From an uncultured Oscillospiraceae bacterium (GTDB taxonomy: Bacteria; Bacillota; Clostridia; Oscillospirales; Ruminococcaceae), in assembly GCA_905212515.1 (NCBI GenBank), contig CAJMEU010000062.1, positions 1 through 14,639 on the forward strand: a stretch of 14,639 nt of DNA, read 5' to 3'. Each line of letters opens with the position of its first letter. Within the stretch, counting starts at the first letter, position 1. This document shows, piece after piece, positions 1 to 6,237 of this stretch. The position numbers were made by a program, and so were the translations under genes. Under the pieces are notes generated by a model. That model saw only the letters and a program-made list of their open reading frames with translations, was not told the DNA's origin and made no database searches.

Positions 1-28
1 GGTACTCTTTTGGTGTCAAAAGAGTACC
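1..28. repeat. Perfect 11-bp inverted repeat (hairpin) at left edge
   Basis: Arms at 1-11 and 18-28 are perfectly complementary around a 6-nt loop. The arm reads GGTACTCTTTT. No T-tract follows on either strand, so this is not a classical terminator. The hairpin at 14045-14070 has the same design (TACT, T-rich arm, short loop, A-rich arm, AGTA), which suggests a dispersed intergenic palindromic repeat family. Confidence 0.75.
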
Positions 29-247
29 GCTGCGCAGCCTTTTCGTAATCGCGCCGTAAGGCGCGTTGTCCCCTCACGCGGATGGAACTTGCGAGGACAA
101 GCGGTACCCGAACGCTGTGTCCCATTCTTTGCGAAGCAAAAGACATGCTGACCTGCTTGGCAAGCGTCCGAAAAAGCCGTACAGCCACCCGCACGCCGCG
201 CCCAACGCGGAGAGAAAAGAACCTCCGTCAGCGTCCCCGGACACTTC
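1..247. other. Gene-free flank with several short palindromes
   Basis: I see no credible gene here; the open frames are short and have no ribosome binding site or recognisable product. Besides the 1-28 hairpin there is a 10-bp palindrome at 29-38, a 6-bp stem with a GTAA loop at 50-65 and a small TTTGC/GCAAA hairpin around 128-140. I find no convincing intrinsic terminator for the leftward aroF transcript that ends at 248. Confidence 0.6.
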
Positions 248-1258
248 TCACACCTCCCGACCGAAAAAACGTGCCGCGCCCTGTACCTTTTCCATCACCG
301 CGCTGAACTGCGCCGGCGTCAGGCTTTGGGCGCCGTCGCTTTTGGCGTGGGCCGGGTCGTTGTGCACCTCGATCATCAGCCCGTCCGCGCCCGCGGCCAC
401 GGCCGCCAGGGCCAAAGGCTCCACCATCCAGGCGATGCCCGCCGCGTGGCTGGGGTCCACGATCACGGGCAGGTGGGTCTTGGCTTTCAGCAGAGGAACG
501 GCGCTGATGTCCAAGGTGTTGCGGGTGCTGGGCTCAAAGGTACGGATGCCCCGCTCGCACAGAATGACGTTCTCGTTGCCCTCGCTCATGATGTACTCGG
601 CGCTCATCAGCCATTCCTCGATGGTGCTGGACAGCCCTCGCTTGAGCAGGATGGGCGTTTTCAGCTTGCCCAGCTCTTTCAGCAGCTCAAAATTCTGCAT
701 GTTGCGCGCGCCCACCTGGATGATGTCCACGTCCGCGAACAGGGGGATGTGCTCGGTGTTCATGATCTCGGTGACGATGGGTAGCCCCGTGGCCGCCCGG
801 GCGTGGCGCAGCAGCTCCAGCCCCTCGGCCCGCATGCCCTGGAAGGCGTAGGGCGAGGTGCGGGGTTTGAAGGCGCCGCCCCGCAGAAAGGCCGCGCCCG
901 CCGCCTGCACGTCCCGGGCCACGCCGGTGATCTGCTCCGCCCCTTCCACGCTGCAGGGGCCGGCCATCACGATGAAATGGCCGCCGCCGATCTTGCGGCC
1001 GGCCACTTCCACCACCGTGTCCTGGGGGTGGAACTTGCGGTTGGCCTTCTTGTAGGGCTCGCTGACGCGGCGCACGGACTCCACAATGGGAATGGCCATC
1101 ACCGCGTCCACATCCACGCGGGAGGTGTCACCGATGAGGCCTAGCAGGCGGGTATGCTCGCCGGTGGAGGCGTGGATGGACAGGCCCTCGGCCTCAAAAC
1201 GGCGGCACAGCGCCTGGATCTCGGCCTCGGGGGCACTTGCTTTCAAAATGACGATCAT
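248..1258 (-). CDS. aroF: 3-deoxy-7-phosphoheptulonate (DAHP) synthase, type I-beta with N-terminal ferredoxin-like domain
   Basis: This enzyme condenses phosphoenolpyruvate and erythrose 4-phosphate, the first step of the shikimate pathway. The protein is 336 aa. Residues 1-70 form a small ferredoxin-like regulatory domain starting MIVILK; the TIM barrel follows. Visible motifs are MAGPCSVE (98-105), KPRTSPYAFQG (131-141), GARNMQNFELLKELG (183-197), LLKRGLSSTIEEW (204-216) and IVDPSHAAG (266-274). Likely metal ligands are C102, H271, E297 and D308, matching the set known from the Thermotoga enzyme within one residue. The start at 1258 is chosen over an in-frame ATG 12 codons upstream because AAAGGAG lies 11 nt before it. 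In family members with this N-terminal domain, Phe and Tyr inhibit the enzyme. That fits the upstream leader peptide rich in Phe and Tyr codons. Confidence 0.95.
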   Translation of the reverse strand: MIVILKASAPEAEIQALCRRFEAEGLSIHASTGEHTRLLGLIGDTSRVDVDAVMAIPIVESVRRVSEPYKKANRKFHPQDTVVEVAGRKIGGGHFIVMAGPCSVEGAEQITGVARDVQAAGAAFLRGGAFKPRTSPYAFQGMRAEGLELLRHARAATGLPIVTEIMNTEHIPLFADVDIIQVGARNMQNFELLKELGKLKTPILLKRGLSSTIEEWLMSAEYIMSEGNENVILCERGIRTFEPSTRNTLDISAVPLLKAKTHLPVIVDPSHAAGIAWMVEPLALAAVAAGADGLMIEVHNDPAHAKSDGAQSLTPAQFSAVMEKVQGAARFFGREV

Positions 1259-1297
1259 GGAAAAAACAGCTCCTTTCAAAATAGGGCGCGGCAAATG

Positions 1298-1334
1298 AAA
1301 AAGGCCCCGGCGAACTTACCCGTTCGCCGGGGCC
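1298..1334 (-). terminator. Intrinsic terminator of the aroF attenuator
   Basis: On the minus strand a 13-bp perfect stem (1334-1322 with 1315-1303, arm GGCCCCGGCGAAC) encloses the 6-nt loop GGGTAA and is followed by TTTTTC. It lies between the leader peptide stop and the aroF ribosome binding site, so it can only act as a conditional terminator for aroF. Its 5' arm also takes part in an alternative antiterminator pairing. Confidence 0.93.
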
Positions 1335-1389
1335 CTGTGGGTGCAAAAAACGCTTACGTCTTCCTGCGCCCGGGCACGGCAAACTGGGC
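1318..1389 (-). promoter_or_regulatory. Antiterminator (2:3) pairing of the aroF attenuator
   Basis: RNA segment 1389-1377 (GCCCAGUUUGCCG, leader codons 20-24) pairs with segment 1329-1318 (CGGCGAACGGGU). This gives twelve pairs, two of them G-U, with one bulged A at 1385. The second segment contains the 3' part of the terminator's 5' arm plus four loop bases, so the two structures exclude each other. A ribosome stalled at the aromatic codons 14-17 would leave codons 20-24 free to form this structure. The pairing was done by hand; energies were not computed. Confidence 0.7.
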
Positions 1390-1446
1390 CATTTCAAAAT
1401 AGAAATAGCCGGCGGTTGCGTAATAGCGGGCGGAAGATGAAAACAT
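1354..1446 (-). CDS. Aromatic leader peptide of the aroF attenuator (30 aa)
   Basis: This short reading frame encodes a 30-residue peptide with four Phe (2, 15, 17, 22) and four Tyr (8, 9, 14, 16), including a Tyr-Tyr pair at 8-9 and Tyr-Phe-Tyr-Phe at 14-17. Its start codon follows a ribosome binding site (GCGAGGT, about 9 nt upstream) and a consensus promoter. The stop codon lies 19 nt before the terminator stem. The peptide itself probably has no function. By analogy with the enteric pheA leader, slow decoding of Tyr and Phe codons when charged tRNA is scarce would stall the ribosome, permit the antiterminator and let transcription reach aroF. No Trp codon is present, so the sensed amino acids should be Phe and Tyr. 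Confidence 0.85.
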   Translation of the reverse strand: MFSSSARYYATAGYFYFEMAQFAVPGRRKT

Positions 1447-1477
1447 GATACTTTACCTCGCCAAAGTGATTGGAGAC

Positions 1478-1507
1478 AGTATACACCCGAAGAGCGGGGA
1501 TTGTCAA
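1478..1507 (-). promoter_or_regulatory. Sigma-A promoter for the leader peptide and aroF
   Basis: On the minus strand TTGACA (1507-1502) and TATACT (1483-1478) are separated by 18 nt. The expected transcription start near 1471 gives a short 5' leader before the leader-peptide start codon at 1446. Confidence 0.88.
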
Positions 1508-1609
1508 GCAAAACTTGTTTTTTGCCTCGTCATAATATTTGCAGAATTTCAATACAAATAGCAGGATTTGCGCTATGATAGAGAAAAACAGCAAAGGACG
1601 TGTGGCCCC

Positions 1610-1840
1610 ATGGACTTTTTAGATCGATTAAAAAAGGCGCGGAAAGAAAAGGGCTTTTCCCAGGCTGAATTGAGCAAAGTGATCGGGATGAGCGAATCGA
1701 TGTACGGCTTATATGAGACGCGGCAGCGTGTGATGAGCGTGGAATCTTTTCAAAAGATCTGCCAATATCTTTGCGTCTCAGCGGACGAAATTTTAGATTT
1801 GAAACAAGGCCCGTCCGCCCAGGGGCCTCTCACACGGTGA
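1610..1840 (+). CDS. Small XRE-family helix-turn-helix regulator (76 aa)
   Basis: This is a probable cytoplasmic DNA-binding protein. Residues about 5-62 form a lambda-repressor/XRE fold, with the core FSQAELSKVIGMSESMYGLY followed by an acidic helix ending ADEILDL. Nothing beyond the HTH domain is seen except a short tail. The ATG at 1610 is preferred over an in-frame TTG at 1568 because AAAGGA lies 11 nt upstream and the domain begins directly after it. A TATGAT at 1574-1579 could be a -10 element, but no good -35 matches it. The gene diverges from the aroF leader promoter, so autoregulation or aroF control is possible but not shown. Its last 11 bp overlap the 3' end of dppA on the other strand. 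Confidence 0.85.
   Translation: MDFLDRLKKARKEKGFSQAELSKVIGMSESMYGLYETRQRVMSVESFQKICQYLCVSADEILDLKQGPSAQGPLTR
1801..1828 (-). terminator. Weak possible terminator for dppA inside the HTH gene end
   Basis: Just past the dppA stop on the minus strand a 6-bp stem (AGGCCC/GGGCCT, loop of about 10 nt) is followed by TTGTTTC. It lies within the 3' coding end of the opposing HTH gene. The stem and T-run are short, so this is only a candidate. Confidence 0.3.
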
Positions 1841-2633
1841 AGAGGAACAGACGCAGCGCGTCCATCCAGTCCGTGCAGGTAAAGGCCACGGTTTTGTCCT
1901 CCACCAGCTCCGCGCCCGGGAAATAGGAGGCCTTGCGGGCGTCGGTGTGCTCTTTATAGCGCAGAAAGATCTCAAATTTGGAGGGCAGCGCCACCAGGCA
2001 GTCGCGGTAACGGCCGGAATCCAGCTGGGCGGCCAGCACCTCGCGGATGCGCCGCTGGGCCAACGCGGGCTGCAGGCAGGTGACGGAGGCGCCGTCGCCT
2101 TTCTGGGTGGGTACGGCGGCGATGCCGGGCACCAGGCGGCGGGCCTGTTCGCACACGGAGGCGTCGCCGCTGACAAAGGCCACGGGCACGCCCAGCATGC
2201 CGGCGGTGTAGGCGTTGATGGTAAACTCGCTGACGCGCTGGCCGTTCACCTCGATATAGTCCACCTTGGTGGCCATGGTGTGGGCCAGGGGGCTGCCGGC
2301 CGTGCCGGCCGCCGCGTGATAGCCCAGGAACACGCAGGCGTCCCAGTCGCCCCGCTCCAGCCCGCTGACCATACAGTAGGGGTCCCCGGCCCAGCCGCGG
2401 TTGAGCTGGGCTTCCTCGGGCAGGGCCGCGGGGTCGATGTTGCGGCCCGTGTCGTGGGCATCCTTCACCAAAATGCGCGCCGCGCCGGCCTCCAGGGCGC
2501 CGCTGCAGGCGGCGGCCACCTCGGCCGTCATGCGGGCGCGGGCCGCGGCAAAGGCTTCGCTTTCGCCCTCGGTCTCGGCCCAGGCGCACACGCCGCACAC
2601 ACCTTCAATGTCGGCGGAAATGTAGATATCCAT
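1830..2633 (-). CDS. dppA: M55-family D-aminopeptidase (DppA-like)
   Basis: This is a zinc aminopeptidase of the M55 family, which releases N-terminal D-amino acids such as D-Ala from peptides. It is usually linked to reuse of wall-derived D-Ala peptides. The 267-aa length matches the family (about 270). Visible signatures are the N-terminal SADIEG (6-11) with likely zinc ligands D8 and E10, KDAHD with H60, FLGYHA with H106, and E136 in the SEFTINAYTAG block. No signal peptide is seen, so it is cytoplasmic. AAAGGAGG six nt before the ATG fixes the start. The gene has its own consensus promoter and no adjacent dpp transporter genes, unlike the Bacillus dpp operon, so it may act on peptides imported by a distant system. 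Confidence 0.9.
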   Translation of the reverse strand: MDIYISADIEGVCGVCAWAETEGESEAFAAARARMTAEVAAACSGALEAGAARILVKDAHDTGRNIDPAALPEEAQLNRGWAGDPYCMVSGLERGDWDACVFLGYHAAAGTAGSPLAHTMATKVDYIEVNGQRVSEFTINAYTAGMLGVPVAFVSGDASVCEQARRLVPGIAAVPTQKGDGASVTCLQPALAQRRIREVLAAQLDSGRYRDCLVALPSKFEIFLRYKEHTDARKASYFPGAELVEDKTVAFTCTDWMDALRLFLFTV

Positions 2634-2688
2634 CGCTGGCCTCCTTTTCAGTTCTCTCAGGCGGATCCGGGATCACCGGCTTTTTTCC

Positions 2689-2716
2689 ATTATAGCACAG
2701 CGGCAGCCCAATGCAA
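2689..2716 (-). promoter_or_regulatory. Sigma-A promoter of dppA
   Basis: On the minus strand TTGCAT (2716-2711) and a perfect TATAAT (2694-2689) are spaced by 16 nt. The -35 box overlaps the T-tract of the terminator that ends the upstream peptidoglycan-binding gene. Confidence 0.82.
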
Positions 2717-2761
2717 AAGGAAAGCCGCCCGGGCGGCCTTTTCAGGGGCTTCCCGGGCGGC
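2715..2761 (-). terminator. Intrinsic terminator after the peptidoglycan-binding gene
   Basis: On the minus strand a 10-bp stem (GCCGCCCGGG with CCCGGGCGGC, 2761-2752 and 2733-2724) is followed by TTTCCTTTT. The 3' arm region also contains the self-complementary GCCGCCCGGGCGGC, giving an alternative compact fold. It lies 22 nt past the stop of the gene at 2784-3590. Confidence 0.8.
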
Positions 2762-2783
2762 AAAAGGGGGAAAGGGTGGTGGC

Positions 2784-3590
2784 TTAGGTAAGGGCGTTGT
2801 TGTACGCGGGCACCAGCAAACCCCAGGTGGCGGGGCCCACTTTGCCGTCGGCCTTCAACTGGCGGGAAGCCTGGAACTGCTTCACCGCTTCCTCGGTGGC
2901 GGCGCCGAACTTGCCGTCCACGTTGAGCACGCGGTTGTGGTTCACGCCGTTGAGGTAGCTTTGCAGGAAGCGCACATAGTCCCCGTTGCTGCCGCGGCGC
3001 ATGATGGTGCCGCTGTAAGGCGTCACCACATGGGGGCGCCGGCCGGCCTGGATCTCCTTGCGCACCTGCACCACGGAAGCCCAGGTCTTGGGGCCCACCT
3101 GGCCGTCGGCCGCAAGGCCGAACTGCTGCTGGAAGCGGCGGGCGGCCGCGCTCATGTTATTGCCGTAGCGCTCGTCCGCGGTCTGCGAATTGATGCCGGT
3201 GTACACCTGCGCCAGGGTGTTCAGCGCGCGCTGCATGTGGCCCACGTCCTGGCTGTGCTCGCCGGGGCGCAGCACGATGCCGGGATAGGTGTCGGCGTCG
3301 CTGCCGAAGCGGGAACTGTGTTCGCCCACCAGGGCGTTCCACGTGGCCTGGCCCACCTTGCCGTCGGCCTTCAGGCCGGTGAGGCGCTGGTAATCCTCCA
3401 CCGCCTGCTTGGTGGCGGAGCCGAATTTGCCGTCCACCTTCTGGGTGTGGATGGTGGGGTGCACCGTGGCCAGCCCGTTCAGATAGGACTGCACGCGCGC
3501 CACCTCGCTGCCGGCGCTGCCCACCTGCTGCAGGCGGCCGGAATAGGGCGGCGATACAATCGCCCTTGTGGTATTGGTTGTTTCAGACAT
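2784..3590 (-). CDS. Peptidoglycan-binding protein with three PG_binding_1 repeats
   Basis: The 268-aa protein consists almost wholly of three PG_binding_1 modules at residues about 25-88, 108-174 and 198-260. Each ends in a variant of LKADGKVGxATW; the middle one reads LAADGQVGPKTW. Repeats 1 and 3 are closest to each other and both follow a PYSG motif (15-18, 191-194); repeat 2 is divergent. The family binds peptidoglycan non-catalytically and is usually fused to hydrolases, but no catalytic domain is present here. No signal peptide or membrane segment is seen, so how it would meet the wall is unclear. It could be released in the mother cell during sporulation or exported by another route. 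The start at 3590 follows AAAGGAGG by 8 nt; an upstream in-frame ATG lacks this. It lies 78 nt after folT on the same strand and may share its transcript. Confidence 0.85.
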   Translation of the reverse strand: MSETTNTTRAIVSPPYSGRLQQVGSAGSEVARVQSYLNGLATVHPTIHTQKVDGKFGSATKQAVEDYQRLTGLKADGKVGQATWNALVGEHSSRFGSDADTYPGIVLRPGEHSQDVGHMQRALNTLAQVYTGINSQTADERYGNNMSAAARRFQQQFGLAADGQVGPKTWASVVQVRKEIQAGRRPHVVTPYSGTIMRRGSNGDYVRFLQSYLNGVNHNRVLNVDGKFGAATEEAVKQFQASRQLKADGKVGPATWGLLVPAYNNALT

Positions 3591-3668
3591 TGAAAATGCC
3601 TCCTTTCGCTCCAACCTATGCAAGCCCGGGCCGGGGCGTGCGGCAGTGCACAAGGGGGCATTTTGTGG

Positions 3669-4223
3669 TTACAGGATGTTTTTGCGTCTTTGCTCCACCA
3701 TTTTCAGCAGGGCGTACAGCAAAGCGGTGTCCAGGGGAAGTTTGATGATATTTTTGATCAGCCGCACCGAGGTGAGCACAAAGGCGTTGCCGTACTGCAG
3801 GTGCAGCCACAGGGGCGTCAGGCACAGGTTGATCAGTGCGGCGCTGCACAGGCAGGCGGCCAGGGTGCGGGGCAGCGTCACCTTCTTTTTATAGAAGAAA
3901 CACCCGTAAATGAACCCCAACAGAAACTCGTTGATGGCCCAGAAAGGCATGTAGGCGCCGTTGGGCCGCAAAAACCAGCCCAAGGTATCGGTGACGATGC
4001 CCGCTAGGCCGGCCAGCACCGGCCCGTACAGGTACCCGGCCACGGCGGTGGCGAGAAAGGCGAAGCCGATCTCTAAAAATTGGCTGACGGCGATGGTGAA
4101 TTGGTTCAACACCAGGTTCAGCGCGGCCATCATGGCCGTGCCCACCAGGCTTTTCACCCGGCGCACCTCGCCCGCGGCATCCTTCAGCCGCGCGGGCAGA
4201 TCAAAGCTTTGGAAATTCTGCAT
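3669..4223 (-). CDS. folT: Folate-specific ECF transporter S component
   Basis: This is a predicted integral membrane substrate-binding subunit that pairs with the shared EcfAA'T module to import folate. The 184-aa protein has five to six hydrophobic helices. Family-like blocks include GPVLAGLAGIVTDTLGWF (67-84, a GPxxGxxxGxxxDxLG pattern), a polar loop with RPNGAYMPFW (86-95) and the C-terminal IKNIIKLPLDTALLYALL (156-173). The start at 4223 is chosen because AAAGGAGG lies 10 nt upstream and the 5' region contains a THF riboswitch; the longer frame would begin within that riboswitch. The riboswitch independently supports folate as the substrate. No ECF ATPase or T component is encoded in this window, as is typical for group II systems with unlinked S components. 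Confidence 0.9.
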   Translation of the reverse strand: MQNFQSFDLPARLKDAAGEVRRVKSLVGTAMMAALNLVLNQFTIAVSQFLEIGFAFLATAVAGYLYGPVLAGLAGIVTDTLGWFLRPNGAYMPFWAINEFLLGFIYGCFFYKKKVTLPRTLAACLCSAALINLCLTPLWLHLQYGNAFVLTSVRLIKNIIKLPLDTALLYALLKMVEQRRKNIL

Positions 4224-4229
4224 CACAAA

Positions 4230-4274
4230 AACGCCTCCTTTGGCGCACTTGTATGCCGCGCAAAAAGAGGCGTT
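4230..4274 (-). promoter_or_regulatory. Hairpin sequestering the folT Shine-Dalgarno
   Basis: On the minus strand segments 4274-4258 and 4246-4230 pair at 16 of 17 positions (one G-U wobble, one T-C mismatch) around an 11-nt loop. The right arm contains the whole ribosome binding site AAAGGAGG (4241-4234). It lies between the riboswitch and the start codon, so it is the likely expression platform, acting on translation rather than transcription. No T-tract follows it. Confidence 0.75.
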
Positions 4275-4291
4275 CACCTGTTTTTTTGGCA

Positions 4292-4387
4292 GCAGCGGGA
4301 TGCGAGACCCGCACCGCAAGCGGTGCTTTTCGTTCAGCCCGCAACTCCCCGTCGGGCTGACACTTAACGCGCGAGTCTCTACTCTGC
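4292..4387 (-). promoter_or_regulatory. Tetrahydrofolate (THF) riboswitch upstream of folT
   Basis: Read on the minus strand, the 96-nt element contains the conserved THF-I blocks in order: AGAGUAG, then CGCGUUAAGUG, an 8-bp stem (UCAGCCCG/CGGGCUGA), AACGAA, a second stem (GCACCGC/GCGGUGC), and finally GGGUCU-CGCAUCCCGCU. The closing P1 pairs GCAG with CUGC, and AGAC pairs with GUCU inside it. The order, spacing and gene context (folT) match the known class, which lowers expression when THF is bound. Confidence 0.9.
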
Positions 4388-4397
4388 GAACGATTTT

Positions 4398-4425
4398 ATT
4401 ATATAATAAGGCGGCGGTTTGTCAA
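4398..4425 (-). promoter_or_regulatory. Sigma-A promoter of folT
   Basis: On the minus strand TTGACA (4425-4420) and TATAAT (4403-4398) have a 16-nt spacer. Transcription should start around 4390, just before the riboswitch. Confidence 0.88.
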
Positions 4426-4453
4426 GTCCCGGCTTCTTTTTCAGCGGCAAACG

Positions 4454-4462
4454 TGCTATACT
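4454..4462 (+). promoter_or_regulatory. Extended -10 promoter of the M3 peptidase gene
   Basis: TGCTATACT gives an extended -10 (TGnTATACT), about 30 nt before the start codon. No good -35 box is seen at the right spacing. It diverges from the folT promoter, and the two share the 4388-4492 intergenic region. Confidence 0.65.
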
Positions 4463-4492
4463 AAAGCCAAATCTGAAACAAGAGGTGTTTTG

Positions 4493-6190
4493 ATGAAATT
4501 CAGCGAGATCGAATATAAGCGGCCTGACCTGGCCGCCGCCTTTGCCCGCTTTGACGCCATCGCGGCCGGCATTGCCGGCGCGGCCGATGCGGCCGGGGCC
4601 CTGGCCTGCTACAAGGAGTGCGAGGAGCTGAGCGCCGGGCTGTCCACCATGGCCACGGTGGCCGAGATCCGCCACACCGTGGACACCCGCGACGCCTTCT
4701 ATGAGGACGAGCGCGCCTTTTTTGACGAAAACCTGCCCGCCTTGGCGGACAAGCAGCTGAACGTGTACCGCGCCGTGCTGCAAAGCCCCTTCCGCCCGGA
4801 GCTGGAGGCCGCCCTGAGCCCCCTGGCCCTGGAAAAGATGGAGGTGGACGTGAAGGCCCAGTGCCCCGAGGTGCTGGAGCTGATGGCCCAGGAGAACGCG
4901 CTGACCAGCGCCTACCAGAAGCTGTACGCCTCGGCCCAGATCCCCTTCATGGGCCAGACGCTGACCATCGCCCAGCTGGCCAAGTACAAGGAAAACCCGG
5001 ACCGCGCCGTGCGCAAGGCCGCCATGGAGGCCGAGGGCACCTGGTTCGACGCGCACCGGCAGGAGTTTGACGAGCTGTACGACAAGCTGGTGAAAAACCG
5101 CACCCAGCAGGCCAAGGTGATGGGCTATGAGGATTTCCGGGAACTGGGCCTCATCCGCATGCGGCGCGTGGGCTACGGCTTCGCCGACATGGACGCCTAC
5201 CGCGCGCAGATCAAGCGGGACGTGGTGCCCGTGGCCGCCAGGCTCAAGCGCCTGCAGCACGCGCGCACCGGCATCGCGGACCCCAAGTTCTACGACGAGG
5301 GCTTCACCTTTGCCGACGGCAACCCGGCGCCCCACGGCACGCCGGACGAAATTTTGGCCGCGGGCAAGAAGATGTACCACGAGCTGTCGCCCGAGACGGC
5401 GGCTTTCATCGACATGATGTTTGAAAGCGAGCTGTTCGACGTGCTGGCCAAGCCCGGCAAGGCGCCCGGCGGCTACTGCACCAGCCTGAAGGCCTACAAG
5501 CTGCCCTTCATCTTCTCCAATTTCAACGGCACCTCCGGCGACGTGGACGTGCTGACCCACGAGGCCGGCCACGCCTTTGCCGACTGGACCGCCAACCGCA
5601 TGGACATCCCGGACATCCTGCGGGAGCCGGGCATGGAAAGCTGCGAGATCCATTCCATGAGCATGGAATTCTTGACCAGCGATTTCCACCACCTGTTCTT
5701 CGGCCCGGACACGGCCAAATACCAGCTGGCCCACGCCGAGGACGCGCTGTTCTTCCTGCCCTACGGCACCATGGTGGACGAGTTCCAGCACATCATGTAT
5801 AAAAACCCCGACCTGACGCCGGACGAGCGCAACGCCGTGTGGGCGGGCCTGGAAAAGGAATACCGGCCCTGGATCGACTTCGAGGGCATCCCCTTCTACG
5901 GCCGGGGCGCGGGCTGGCAGCGGCAGCTGCACATCTACGAGATGGCCTTCTACTATATCGACTACTGCCTGGCCCAGACCGTGGCGCTGCAGTTTTTCAC
6001 CGCCTGGCTGGCCGACAAACAGGACGCCTGGCAGCGGTACCTTGCCCTGGTGAACACCGCGGGAACCCAGCCTTACCCGGGCCTGGTGGCGGCGGCGGGC
6101 TTTGCCAGCCCCTTCCAGGACGGCACCATGAAAGCCGTGGCCGAGGCCGTGGGCGCCTGGTGCGAGGCGCAGAATGAAAAGCTGAAATAA
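4493..6190 (+). CDS. pepF: M3-family oligoendopeptidase (PepF-like)
   Basis: This is a cytoplasmic zinc endopeptidase that cleaves short peptides. The 565-aa length is typical. The zinc site LTHEAGHAF has H356, E357 and H360; the third ligand is probably E385 in EIHSMSMEF, about 29 residues later, which is the family spacing. The helical N-terminal half shows the usual M3 features, including IPFMGQTLTIAQL. No signal peptide is present. The ATG at 4493 is chosen because AGAGGTG is correctly spaced upstream; a TTG directly before it is less likely. The gene is monocistronic between an extended -10 promoter and a bidirectional terminator. The exact subgroup is uncertain, since the EIHSMSME motif is typical of a distinct M3 branch rather than of classical lactococcal PepF. 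Confidence 0.92.
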   Translation: MKFSEIEYKRPDLAAAFARFDAIAAGIAGAADAAGALACYKECEELSAGLSTMATVAEIRHTVDTRDAFYEDERAFFDENLPALADKQLNVYRAVLQSPFRPELEAALSPLALEKMEVDVKAQCPEVLELMAQENALTSAYQKLYASAQIPFMGQTLTIAQLAKYKENPDRAVRKAAMEAEGTWFDAHRQEFDELYDKLVKNRTQQAKVMGYEDFRELGLIRMRRVGYGFADMDAYRAQIKRDVVPVAARLKRLQHARTGIADPKFYDEGFTFADGNPAPHGTPDEILAAGKKMYHELSPETAAFIDMMFESELFDVLAKPGKAPGGYCTSLKAYKLPFIFSNFNGTSGDVDVLTHEAGHAFADWTANRMDIPDILREPGMESCEIHSMSMEFLTSDFHHLFFGPDTAKYQLAHAEDALFFLPYGTMVDEFQHIMYKNPDLTPDERNAVWAGLEKEYRPWIDFEGIPFYGRGAGWQRQLHIYEMAFYYIDYCLAQTVALQFFTAWLADKQDAWQRYLALVNTAGTQPYPGLVAAAGFASPFQDGTMKAVAEAVGAWCEAQNEKLK

Positions 6191-6200
6191 GATACCGTCA

Positions 6201-6236
6201 AAAAACGCGCCGGTTCGCAAGAACCGGCGCGTTTTT
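6201..6236. terminator. Bidirectional intrinsic terminator between pepF and ppk2
   Basis: The 11-bp perfect stem CGCGCCGGTTC/GAACCGGCGCG with loop GCAA is flanked by five A on the left and five T on the right, so it works on both strands. It lies 10 nt after the pepF stop and one nt beyond the stop codon of the convergent ppk2 gene. Confidence 0.93.
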
Positions 6237-6237
6237 A

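Noticed and set aside
66..851. Plus-strand open frames over aroF and the left flank
   Set aside because: They overlap the DAHP synthase on the other strand and have a random-like, Ser/Arg-rich composition.
1394..1594. 66-codon minus-strand frame overlapping the aroF promoter and leader
   Set aside because: It starts upstream of the promoter and lacks a ribosome binding site. It lies in a different frame from the supported 30-codon aromatic leader.
1947..3593. Very long open frame on the plus strand (548 codons) opposite dppA and the PG-binding gene
   Set aside because: It is antisense to two genes with clear family motifs. Its Gly/Ala/His/Val-rich composition is typical of the shadow frame of GC-rich codons, and it has no ribosome binding site.
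3603..3660. Possible terminator between folT and the PG-binding gene
   Set aside because: A GC-rich hairpin can form, but its stem is interrupted and no T-tract follows on the minus strand.
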